Shown here piece after piece: positions 1-5,187 of a stretch of DNA of 5,187 nt (positions are counted from its first letter, which is position 1; every line of letters begins with the position of its first letter). The notes under the pieces are model-generated. The model had not been told where the DNA came from. It worked only from the letters and a program-made list of their open reading frames with translations, and did not search any database. The DNA comes from Nitrospiraceae bacterium (GTDB lineage: Bacteria; Nitrospirota; Nitrospiria; Nitrospirales; Nitrospiraceae): NCBI GenBank assembly GCA_025934615.1, contig JAICXS010000190.1, positions 1-5,187 on the forward strand, given 5' to 3'. Made by a program: the position numbers and the translations under genes.

Positions 1-1
1 G

Positions 2-298
2 CAGCAAGGTCATGAGGATGCCCCCGCATTGGAATCGATTGACACGACCTATTCCGAGCAAGGGGATGAAATATTTTATGCCTCCGGCTATAGCGCTCGC
101 GAAGTCGCACAGAAGCATGCCCTGGAATCGGGCGGCCGGGTGTATGTCAACAACATTTCACGGAATATCAAACGCCGGGACTTAAGCAGCACGCTGGCAC
201 CGGTGTTTTATGCCGTCGCAAAAAGCGCCGTCTATACGCTCCGCCCACCGGATGCCGTGCACGACAAGGTCTACCGCGCGTACTGGCCTTCGCTATAG
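2..298 (+). CDS. C-terminal fragment of an unrecognised protein (partial at left edge)
   Basis: The frame is open to the left edge of the window and ends at a TAG at 296-298, giving 98 visible residues. A TTG at 29 could be read as a start, but the frame continues upstream without a stop and no ribosome-binding site precedes it, so this is more likely the tail of a longer protein that begins outside the window. The visible part begins with an acidic stretch, then a mixed charged segment (FYASGYSAREVAQKHALE), and ends in an aromatic-rich tail (VYRAYWPSL). There is no membrane segment and no motif that I can assign to a family. The stop lies only 27 bp before the Nudix start, so the two genes may be co-transcribed. 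Function unknown; that it is a real coding end is fairly likely from the length of the open frame and its position in a same-strand series. Confidence 0.6.
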   Translation, partial: QQGHEDAPALESIDTTYSEQGDEIFYASGYSAREVAQKHALESGGRVYVNNISRNIKRRDLSSTLAPVFYAVAKSAVYTLRPPDAVHDKVYRAYWPSL

Positions 299-325
299 CC
301 GTTGAATGTCGTCCTGTCATAGATC

Positions 326-796
326 ATGTTGGATTACGTCAAACAGCTCAGAGGTATGATCGGGCATACCAAAATCGTACTTCCCGGTGTCCGCGCGTTG
401 CTGTTCAATGACCGCAAAGAATTGTTGTTGGAGAAACAAACGCATTTCGGGTCGTGGGCTTTGCCGCATGGATGCGTCGATGTCGGAGAATCCGTGCTCG
501 ATGCGCTTAAACGAGAAGTGCACGAGGAAACGGGGTTGACGATTCACGATGCGGAGGCGTTCGGTATCTACACTGATCCGAAGTATAGCGTCACCTATCC
601 GAACGGCGATGAGGTTCAAACGTTCACGGTAGCTTTCGTTGTGACCGCCTGGTCCGGAACGTTGACGCCCGATCACGATGAAGTAAAGGAGCTCGGATTC
701 TTTCCATTGGATCAACTGCCGGCTCCGATCTATCCCATCCATGTGGATACGATTCAGGACCATCAACAGTTGAACGGGCGCTTTATCGTCAAATAA
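326..796 (+). CDS. Nudix (MutT-type) hydrolase, substrate unknown
   Basis: A 156-residue protein of normal single-domain Nudix length. It carries a complete Nudix box at residues 49-71: G49, five residues, E55, seven residues, then REVHEETGL (R63, E64, E67, E68, G70, L71), which supplies the metal-binding glutamates. The family hydrolyses nucleoside diphosphates linked to another group in the cytoplasm. The residue before the box glycine is His (LPHG) where LPGG is usual. The N-terminus (DYVKQLRGMIG, then PGVRALLF) resembles the common class of about 155-residue Nudix proteins, which supports ATG 326; a stop in frame at 320-322 rules out a longer form. No clear Shine-Dalgarno precedes it. In polysaccharide loci a Nudix enzyme can be a GDP-mannose hydrolase (Gmm/WcaH), but that family has a degenerate box, whereas this one is canonical, so I do not assign it. 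Family assignment is secure; substrate is not. Confidence 0.93.
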   Translation: MLDYVKQLRGMIGHTKIVLPGVRALLFNDRKELLLEKQTHFGSWALPHGCVDVGESVLDALKREVHEETGLTIHDAEAFGIYTDPKYSVTYPNGDEVQTFTVAFVVTAWSGTLTPDHDEVKELGFFPLDQLPAPIYPIHVDTIQDHQQLNGRFIVK

Positions 797-868
797 CGGC
801 AGCGATGTCCCGCATCGACTGAGTTTATGCAGACGACCGGACTTAACACGGTGGTTCATTCGTTTCCT

Positions 869-893
869 AGTCGGCATGTCGATATGCAGGACT
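869..893. repeat. Imperfect hairpin in the Nudix-radical SAM spacer
   Basis: Arms AGTC (869-872) and GACT (890-893) enclose GCAT (874-877) and ATGC (884-887), with a 1x2 internal loop and a 6-nt apical loop. There is no T-run behind it, so it is not a typical intrinsic terminator. It ends 37 bases before the radical SAM start and could be a weak regulatory structure or chance. Confidence 0.2.
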
Positions 894-921
894 GAATCAC
901 TGACCATTTAATTATTCCGAC

Positions 922-927
922 GAGGGA
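922..927 (+). promoter_or_regulatory. Ribosome-binding site of the radical SAM gene
   Basis: GAGGGA lies 3 bases before ATG 931. The spacing is short, but the frame has a stop at 901-903 and no other start between, so this site and the ATG at 931 fit each other as the translation start. Confidence 0.5.
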
Positions 928-930
928 CCC

Positions 931-2040
931 ATGGGCGCATTGCAGAATATCGCATTAGGAAGGTTGCCGCAGTACACGAGGAAGGTCCGCCATTTGCAGC
1001 AGGTGTTACACCATCATACTCCTAAAAAACTGTTCAATATGGCCAAAGCGGAGTGGGCTTTATGGAGCGGTCAAACCACGCTGTCCAGTATGCCGTATGT
1101 CTACATAATCGATCCCTGCAATGCCTGCAATCTCCGCTGTCCCTTGTGCCCGACCGGCTTGCAAGTGCTCGAACGGCCGACGAAAATGATGAATTACGAT
1201 TGTTACCGTCGTATCATCGACCAGATTAAGGACTATGGCATTGAAGTGATTTTGCATAACTGGGGAGAATCTTTTCTGCATCCTCGTATCTTCGACATGA
1301 TTCGATTGACGGCGGATGCAAACATCGGCACGAACGTTTCATCTCACTTCAATAATATTACCGATGAGATGATAGACCGGATGATCGAGAGCGGCCTGGA
1401 AAATCTTACGGTGTCATTGGACGGCGTGACGCAGGATGTCTATGAGATTTACCGTGTCAAAGGTAACATCGAGAATGCCCTGTCCGGACTGAAGCGGCTG
1501 CAAACTCGTAAACGGGAGCGCAAAAGCCGTACGCCTGTTGTGGAATGGCAGTTTATTGTCATGAAGCATAATGAGCATCAACTTGCGCAGGCACAGGCCA
1601 TTGCCAAAGAATTAAACGTGGAACGATTCAGGGCCATCTCAGCCGGGTTACCCTATAACGATATCGATAACCTGCATCTTGCCGAACAGTGGATGTCGGT
1701 GAATGTTGAATTCCAAGGCTATCATCCCGATCGTATGGCACGCGGTTTTCTGTACGACGAGCCGTGCTTCTACCCGTACCGCGCGATGACGATCAACCCA
1801 GACGGCGGCGTGGCGCCCTGCTGCGTGGTGTACCATAAAAAATGGGACTTCGGGAATGCGGAGACGGAGTCGCTCCGAAGCATTTGGAACAATAAGCACT
1901 ACCGGTCCGCGCGGTCATTGTTTTCCAATCACCCTATCGATGATGCGGTCATGACCGTATGCGATGGGTGCATTCTGTACAAACAGAAGACGAAGCGGAA
2001 GAGCGGAGCTCCAATTTCTGTCTCGCCTAAAGTGCACTGA
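931..2040 (+). CDS. Radical SAM protein with C-terminal SPASM-like domain
   Basis: A 369-residue protein. The radical SAM core begins near residue 56; CNLRCPLC holds the CxxxCxxC ligands of the SAM-binding [4Fe-4S] cluster (C66, C70, C73). HNWGES (109-114) matches the glycine-glutamate SAM-binding motif, and VSLDG (161-165) is another core strand signature. The C-terminal part has C279, C297, C298, C344 and C347 around NPDGGVAPCC and CDGC, the layout of a SPASM domain that binds an auxiliary Fe-S cluster. SPASM enzymes use SAM radical chemistry to modify peptides, proteins or small molecules; no substrate can be read from this sequence. The first 50 residues are basic and lie before the core. 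An additional cysteine, C63, sits just before the cluster motif where this type often has Thr. The gene lies between a Nudix gene and a flippase/glycosyltransferase pair, suggesting a role in a glycoconjugate pathway (inference). ATG 931 is chosen because of the GAGGGA upstream and the in-frame stop at 901-903. Confidence 0.93.
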   Translation: MGALQNIALGRLPQYTRKVRHLQQVLHHHTPKKLFNMAKAEWALWSGQTTLSSMPYVYIIDPCNACNLRCPLCPTGLQVLERPTKMMNYDCYRRIIDQIKDYGIEVILHNWGESFLHPRIFDMIRLTADANIGTNVSSHFNNITDEMIDRMIESGLENLTVSLDGVTQDVYEIYRVKGNIENALSGLKRLQTRKRERKSRTPVVEWQFIVMKHNEHQLAQAQAIAKELNVERFRAISAGLPYNDIDNLHLAEQWMSVNVEFQGYHPDRMARGFLYDEPCFYPYRAMTINPDGGVAPCCVVYHKKWDFGNAETESLRSIWNNKHYRSARSLFSNHPIDDAVMTVCDGCILYKQKTKRKSGAPISVSPKVH

Positions 2041-2061
2041 AGAGACTCGCTGAAGCAAGGC

Positions 2062-2086
2062 AGGCCGATCTATCCCAGTCGGGCCT
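2062..2086. repeat. Hairpin just downstream of the radical SAM gene
   Basis: AGGCCGA (2062-2068) pairs with TCGGGCCT (2079-2086) with one bulged base and a 10-nt loop, 21 bases after the stop codon. It is GC-rich like a terminator stem, but the bases that follow (CACATCG) contain no T-run, so it could slow or protect the transcript rather than end it by the intrinsic route. Confidence 0.35.
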
Positions 2087-2161
2087 CACATCGTCGGCAT
2101 GGGATGAAGTCGTGTTTTACCATGTGGACTGCTGGCTTTTCTGTGCGTTCTGCTCCGTTGT

Positions 2162-2237
2162 GCGACTATCCGATATTGCGGTTCAGCATTCTTCGCCTCA
2201 GCGAACATTATTTCATTCTTATCCATCGTATAGTCGC
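2162..2237. repeat. Long imperfect palindrome with nested hairpin
   Basis: The arms GCGACTATCCGAT (2162-2174) and ATCGTATAGTCGC (2225-2237) are complementary at 12 of 13 positions. Within the 50-nt interior, TTCGC (2192-2196) and GCGAA (2201-2205) form a second perfect stem around a CTCA loop. The whole 76-bp unit could fold as a long stem with a nested hairpin in either strand. Candidates are a REP/MITE-like repeat element, a structured leader of the flippase transcript, or a protein-binding palindrome. No transposase and no clear flanking target duplication is visible. Confidence 0.5.
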
Positions 2238-2257
2238 GCCGCTCGCTTCGGTCCTCC

Positions 2258-2277
2258 GTGCTGCTGATCCGCAGCGC
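2258..2277. repeat. Hairpin upstream of the flippase start
   Basis: GTGCTGC (2258-2264) pairs with GCAGCGC (2271-2277), seven pairs including one T-G wobble, around a 6-nt loop. It is followed by a pyrimidine-rich tract (TCTCCTTCTC) rather than a clean T-run. It lies about 47 bases before the likely flippase ATG and may be part of the 5' leader. Confidence 0.35.
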
Positions 2278-2323
2278 TCTCCTTCTCAGATTTATCGATG
2301 TACAAGACTTGGTCGGTAACGTC

Positions 2324-3733
2324 ATGAAGAAGACCTTAGCGGCCCAAGGGATTTTTCTCACAGGCGAGCGACTCATTTCGCTTGTGTCGCAAGCCAGCGC
2401 CGTTATTCTGATAAGCCGATTCTTGGGTCAAGAAGTCTTTGGCGAATATGCCGTCGTGCTGACATGGACTGCGCTATTCCAAATGATCGCCAACTTCGGC
2501 CTGTCGGAATGCATTTCCCGGGAAATCGGTAAGGACCTTGAAGGGAGCCAACGATTGGTGAGCCATAGTCTCATGCTCACTATCATAATTGCGGCCATTT
2601 CGTCTGGCGTCATGTTGCTTGCCGCTTCGCTCGCGCAATACCCCTCCCGGCAAATGACCCTTCTTCAATGGGCCATCTTGATTCTTTTCCCGGCATCGAC
2701 CATAGCGACGTGCCGGGCGGTGTTGATCGGCCATAAACGCGTGGAATATATGTTGTTGGTTGCCGCGGCGGAAAACCTTCTATTTGTACCGGCAGCTATC
2801 TATTGTGCGTTGCATGGCGCGGATCTTCTTTATCTGATCGGAGCGATCATTGCTTCAAAAGTGACCGCAGCGCTCCTCTCCCTCATCATCGTCCATCGTG
2901 TCGCTTCACCCATTCTCTGGCACTTTGATCGACAGCTATTGTCCGGCTTATTCTTCATCACCGTACCGTTTGGATTAAACAGCCTTATCGTCTTTCCCTT
3001 TGTACGCTTTGATATCATCCTGTTGTCGAAAATGACGACGATGGCCGCAGTCGGTGTTTACTCGGCGGCCGCAAAGTTAATGGAAGTCTTGTTAGTCGTT
3101 CCTATTGTCTTCTTCGCCATCATGTTGCCTCAAGTTGCGCGGCATATGACTCACATGACCGGCGAAAGTCTAGATCGATTACAGTTGTCGTTCGAACGTT
3201 ATTTTATGATTGTCATTCCAATCGGCGTAGGGACGATCTGCTTCGCGCAGCCGGCCATACTGCTCCTGTACGGGGCCGCCTTCGTGGATTCGATTCTTCT
3301 CCTGAAAATACATATGGTGGCCTATCTCATTCTCACCACCGATGTGGCGTTTTCCCTGGTCCTGAAAGCTGCAGGGTTTCAAAAGAACGATCTCTATGTC
3401 AGCATAGTTACTGCCGCTTCCAATATCCTTCTGAACCTTTTCTTAATCCCTCCATACGGGGTCATCGGCGCCAGTATTGCGTTAGTGTCGACCGTGCTCG
3501 TGAGCGCCCTTTTACGGTTTGGCTTCCTGTCCCGCTATGTCGTCTCGTTAAAATGGATGAGCTTTATCCAAGGCCCTTTACTGTTATCCGTCGGTGTGAC
3601 GACCACGATTGTGCTGTTAAACGATCTGGTTCCATTTCCGGTACTCGGCATTCTCTACGTCGTCTGTTATGCCGGGCTTGCGGTGGCGTTTCTCAATGCC
3701 GGCCGTACGTTGCTGAAGGAGGGGATAGGGTGA
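2324..3733 (+). CDS. Wzx-like polysaccharide (lipid-linked oligosaccharide) flippase
   Basis: From ATG 2324 the protein has 469 residues, normal for the Polysacc_synt/MATE-like (MOP superfamily) flippases. It is hydrophobic nearly throughout, with about 12-14 likely membrane helices by eye. N-terminal features of the family are MKKTLAAQGIFLTGER, then RFLG (32-35) and FGEY (39-42), followed by NFGLSECISREIG near 57-69 and RAVLIGHKRVEY near 131-142. Such proteins move undecaprenyl-linked sugar units from the cytoplasmic to the periplasmic face of the inner membrane. The frame also permits a GTG at 2258 (22 extra residues), but that codon is preceded by GTCCTCC, the opposite of a ribosome-binding site, and the family N-terminus aligns with the ATG. 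The ATG itself has only a weak upstream GGTCGGT. The glycosyltransferase follows after 89 bp. Repeat-unit type (O-antigen, capsule, exopolysaccharide) cannot be told; no polymerase is in the window. Confidence 0.9.
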   Translation: MKKTLAAQGIFLTGERLISLVSQASAVILISRFLGQEVFGEYAVVLTWTALFQMIANFGLSECISREIGKDLEGSQRLVSHSLMLTIIIAAISSGVMLLAASLAQYPSRQMTLLQWAILILFPASTIATCRAVLIGHKRVEYMLLVAAAENLLFVPAAIYCALHGADLLYLIGAIIASKVTAALLSLIIVHRVASPILWHFDRQLLSGLFFITVPFGLNSLIVFPFVRFDIILLSKMTTMAAVGVYSAAAKLMEVLLVVPIVFFAIMLPQVARHMTHMTGESLDRLQLSFERYFMIVIPIGVGTICFAQPAILLLYGAAFVDSILLLKIHMVAYLILTTDVAFSLVLKAAGFQKNDLYVSIVTAASNILLNLFLIPPYGVIGASIALVSTVLVSALLRFGFLSRYVVSLKWMSFIQGPLLLSVGVTTTIVLLNDLVPFPVLGILYVVCYAGLAVAFLNAGRTLLKEGIG

Positions 3734-3810
3734 TAGAGAGCCACCGGATCGCAAGAAGCGCGAAGATACCTCTAGCAGCATAGCCGTGCGATAGTGACAG
3801 GACGGCGAGC

Positions 3811-3817
3811 GAGGGAG
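3811..3817 (+). promoter_or_regulatory. Ribosome-binding site of the glycosyltransferase gene
   Basis: GAGGGAG ends 5 bases before ATG 3823, a good Shine-Dalgarno match and spacing, and the strongest such site in the window. It fixes the start; an in-frame stop lies upstream at 3781-3783. Confidence 0.7.
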
Positions 3818-3822
3818 TAAGT

Positions 3823-4944
3823 ATGGTCATCGGATTTGCATCGGAATGGATCGGCGAGAACGTCGGCGGGGTGGAGCGTTATGCGATGGAATTGCTCCGT
3901 GGGCTGTTGCGCATCGATCAGGAAAATGGGTACGAGATCTTTACCACGCGTAGGGGACCTCAAGCTCTGAACGGCATCGAGACGCCGAACAGATCGGTCA
4001 GGCCCACGGCTTCGAATTCACGCTGGTACTATGTTCCTATCGGCCTGCCGCTCGCTGTACTGAAACATCCGATCGATGTGTTACACGCGACGTTTGCGGT
4101 GGTGCCATGGTGTCCGACAAAGCGCATTGTGTTGACCATTCATGATGTCGGTCCTGACGTCCATCCGGAATTTTTCCCGGTCCCGGTGAGGTGGCGATTC
4201 CGATGGCTCGTGACGCAAGGAATCAAGTGTGCGGCCAAGGTCATTGTCCCGACGCATGCCACTAAGCAGGAGCTTTTGAGTCATTATCATATCGCCGACA
4301 ACAAGATTGTGGTGATACCGGAAGGGGTCAACGTATCATTCGATAGTGCCGAGCGCATGAGCGAGACACAGGAGAGTATCGGATGGTTGCCGGCATCCGA
4401 GTTTATTCTCTATGTAGGACGGTTTCATGCCAGAAAAAATCTAGTGCGATTACTTCAGGCATTCGCCCGGGTGAAACAACGCTCAGGATCGCCGGTGAAG
4501 TTGGTGCTTCCCGGTATGGATATGTATCACCGCCGTGATGTGTTAAGCGCCATTGCCAGTCTTCGACTGGAGCGCGACGTCGTCTGTCCCGGCCGTGTCA
4601 GCGACCGGACATTGGATATGCTGTATGCCAAAGCCAGCGTCTTTGCATTTCCATCTCTTCATGAAGGATTCGGCCTGCCCCCGCTCGAAGCGATGGCGCG
4701 TGGTCTACCTGTGATGGCCTGTAACGTGTCGGCCATGCCGGAGGTGCTGGGCGATGCGGCGGTGTTGGTGGACCCATATGACGTCGATGCCATGGCGGAT
4801 GGCTTAGAACGATTGCTTTGGGACTCCGTGCTTCGCCGCACGCTCATAGAGCGCGGAAAGGCATGGTGTAAGAGATATTCGTGGGATATGACCGCGCGGA
4901 AGACGCTGAGCGTGTATGAGGATGTTTTCAAGGGAGGCGCTTAA
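3823..4944 (+). CDS. GT4-family (GT-B fold) glycosyltransferase
   Basis: A 373-residue protein, usual length for GT4 enzymes, which transfer a sugar from a nucleotide-sugar with retention of configuration. The N-terminal acceptor domain (about 1-170) has the glycine-rich loop NVGGVERYAMELL (13-25) and TIHD (105-108). The C-terminal donor domain (about 190-365) has YVGRFHARKN (197-206), with R200 and K205 likely to contact the donor diphosphate, and HEGFGLPPLEAMARGLP (280-296), which contains the EX7E pair E281 and E289. SAMPEVLGDAAVLVDP follows (303-318), also typical. No signal peptide or membrane helix is seen, so it should act in the cytoplasm or at the membrane face. The overall pattern is like mannosyltransferases of the WbaZ/MtfB kind, but donor and acceptor cannot be read from sequence. 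It lies 89 bp after the flippase, consistent with assembly of the lipid-linked unit that the flippase exports. Confidence 0.94.
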   Translation: MVIGFASEWIGENVGGVERYAMELLRGLLRIDQENGYEIFTTRRGPQALNGIETPNRSVRPTASNSRWYYVPIGLPLAVLKHPIDVLHATFAVVPWCPTKRIVLTIHDVGPDVHPEFFPVPVRWRFRWLVTQGIKCAAKVIVPTHATKQELLSHYHIADNKIVVIPEGVNVSFDSAERMSETQESIGWLPASEFILYVGRFHARKNLVRLLQAFARVKQRSGSPVKLVLPGMDMYHRRDVLSAIASLRLERDVVCPGRVSDRTLDMLYAKASVFAFPSLHEGFGLPPLEAMARGLPVMACNVSAMPEVLGDAAVLVDPYDVDAMADGLERLLWDSVLRRTLIERGKAWCKRYSWDMTARKTLSVYEDVFKGGA

Positions 4945-5025
4945 ACAACCTCTGATATCGGCGGAGAGAGGCGCAATAGCGAACGGGTTATAGACGGGCC
5001 GTCTTCGGTTCTCGCGGACCGTATA

Positions 5026-5042
5026 GCACTCATTACGAGTGC
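5026..5042 (+). terminator. Possible terminator hairpin after the glycosyltransferase
   Basis: GCACTC (5026-5031) and GAGTGC (5037-5042) form a perfect 6-bp stem around a 5-nt loop, followed by CCCTGTTT. The stem is short, the T-run has only three bases, and it lies 81 bases past the stop, so a transcription-ending role is only a candidate. Confidence 0.35.
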
Positions 5043-5064
5043 CCCTGTTTGGGAAGTACGAATG

Positions 5065-5079
5065 GCTGTGATACACAGC
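5065..5079. repeat. Short perfect palindrome
   Basis: GCTGTG (5065-5070) and CACAGC (5074-5079) flank ATA. A dyad of this size can be an operator half-site pair or a small hairpin. It has one TGTGA half of a CRP-like site but not the second half at the usual distance. Confidence 0.35.
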
Positions 5080-5091
5080 TCAGGCACACGA

Positions 5092-5133
5092 CGCGCCAAA
5101 ACCCTTTTATTCTCGTGGTCGCTTCTTGGCGCG
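5092..5133. repeat. Inverted repeat with 8-bp perfect GC-rich arms
   Basis: CGCGCCAA (5092-5099) and TTGGCGCG (5126-5133) are perfectly complementary, with a 26-nt loop that contains a CTTTTATT stretch. Alternative pairing with a bulge can lengthen the stem through GACG/CGTC. It could be a terminator-like or regulatory structure in the space between two transcription units. Confidence 0.4.
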
Positions 5134-5187
5134 CGTCCGCGTTGGACACATAGAGGGCCGAATAATACGCGACTCTGATCAAACCGC

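Larger units (their letters stand above)
2041..2323. other. Intergenic spacer rich in inverted repeats
   Basis: This 283-bp stretch separates the radical SAM and flippase genes. Open frames exist on both strands but none has a convincing start, ribosome-binding site or recognisable product. It holds three inverted repeats: 2062-2086, 2162-2237 and 2258-2277. I see no promoter with both a good -35 and -10 box. The length and the repeats suggest that the flippase may have its own transcription start or that a small repeat element sits here. Confidence 0.5.
4945..5187. other. Intergenic region at right edge, no gene supported
   Basis: No frame on either strand here has a convincing start and product; the reverse-strand frames that enter it overlap the glycosyltransferase and look like its shadows. 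The stretch holds three inverted repeats (5026-5042, 5065-5079, 5092-5133). AATAAT at 5161-5166 matches a -10 box at five of six positions, but no -35 box lies at proper distance. Confidence 0.5.

Noticed and set aside
317..907. Long reverse-strand open frame (196 codons) opposite the Nudix gene
   Set aside because: It covers the Nudix coding region antisense, has no ribosome-binding site or recognisable motif, and the + strand protein has a complete Nudix box. It is a shadow frame.
907..912. TTTAAT as a -10 box for the radical SAM gene
   Set aside because: It matches a -10 box at five of six positions, but no -35 box lies at proper distance and the transcript would begin almost at the ribosome-binding site.
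725..2077. Exact 13-base direct repeat CCGATCTATCCCA at 725-737 and 2065-2077
   Set aside because: One copy lies in the conserved-looking end of the Nudix gene; a single 13-mer match in about 5 kb is within what chance gives, and no longer homology flanks it.
2104..2319. Forward 71-codon frame in the spacer before the flippase
   Set aside because: It has no ribosome-binding site and no recognisable product, and it runs through all parts of the palindromic structure; probably non-coding.
3734..3774. TAGAG/CTCTA inverted repeat between flippase and glycosyltransferase
   Set aside because: Only 5-bp arms with a loop of about 31 bases, expected by chance, and no T-run follows.
4659..5076. Reverse-strand frames over the end of the glycosyltransferase and the right spacer
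   Set aside because: They overlap the conserved donor domain of the glycosyltransferase and their products are low-complexity or motif-free; treated as shadows.
1..5187. CRISPR array, tRNA, rRNA or insertion sequence
   Set aside because: No regularly spaced direct repeats, no tRNA-like cloverleaf or conserved rRNA segment, and no transposase or integrase gene were seen on either strand.

Overview
The window looks like part of a surface-polysaccharide or glycoconjugate locus on a bacterial chromosome. Five genes, all on the + strand, can be supported: the 3' end of an unrecognised gene (2-298), a Nudix hydrolase (326-796), a radical SAM/SPASM protein (931-2040), a Wzx-type polysaccharide flippase (2324-3733) and a GT4-family glycosyltransferase (3823-4944). 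Base composition is moderately GC by eye. Mixed codon use and the general character of the proteins would fit a Gram-negative such as a member of Nitrospirota or a deltaproteobacterial lineage, but nothing in the window (no rRNA, no lineage marker) fixes the taxon, so this is a weak guess.

Layout: the first gene runs in from the left edge and is followed after 27 bp by the Nudix gene. A 134-bp gap with an imperfect hairpin precedes the radical SAM gene, which has a Shine-Dalgarno-like GAGGGA. The longest non-coding stretch inside the locus (2041-2323, 283 bp) holds three inverted repeats, including a 13-bp-arm one with a single mismatch, and may mark a transcription boundary or a palindromic repeat element. 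The flippase and glycosyltransferase genes are 89 bp apart, and the glycosyltransferase has the best ribosome-binding site of the window. The last 243 bp have no gene that I can support but hold three further inverted repeats, one or more of which may end the transcript.

How the genes may work together (inference): the glycosyltransferase would add a sugar to a lipid-linked oligosaccharide at the inner face of the cytoplasmic membrane, and the flippase would move the finished unit across. The Nudix protein could act on a nucleotide or nucleotide-sugar. The radical SAM/SPASM enzyme is the least explained member: proteins of this type have a substrate-binding auxiliary cluster region and modify peptides, proteins or small molecules, but its substrate here is unknown. 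No mobile-element gene, tRNA, rRNA or CRISPR array was seen. Most of the window is ordinary; the points most worth checking are the radical SAM partner of the flippase/glycosyltransferase pair and the palindromic spacer in front of the flippase.
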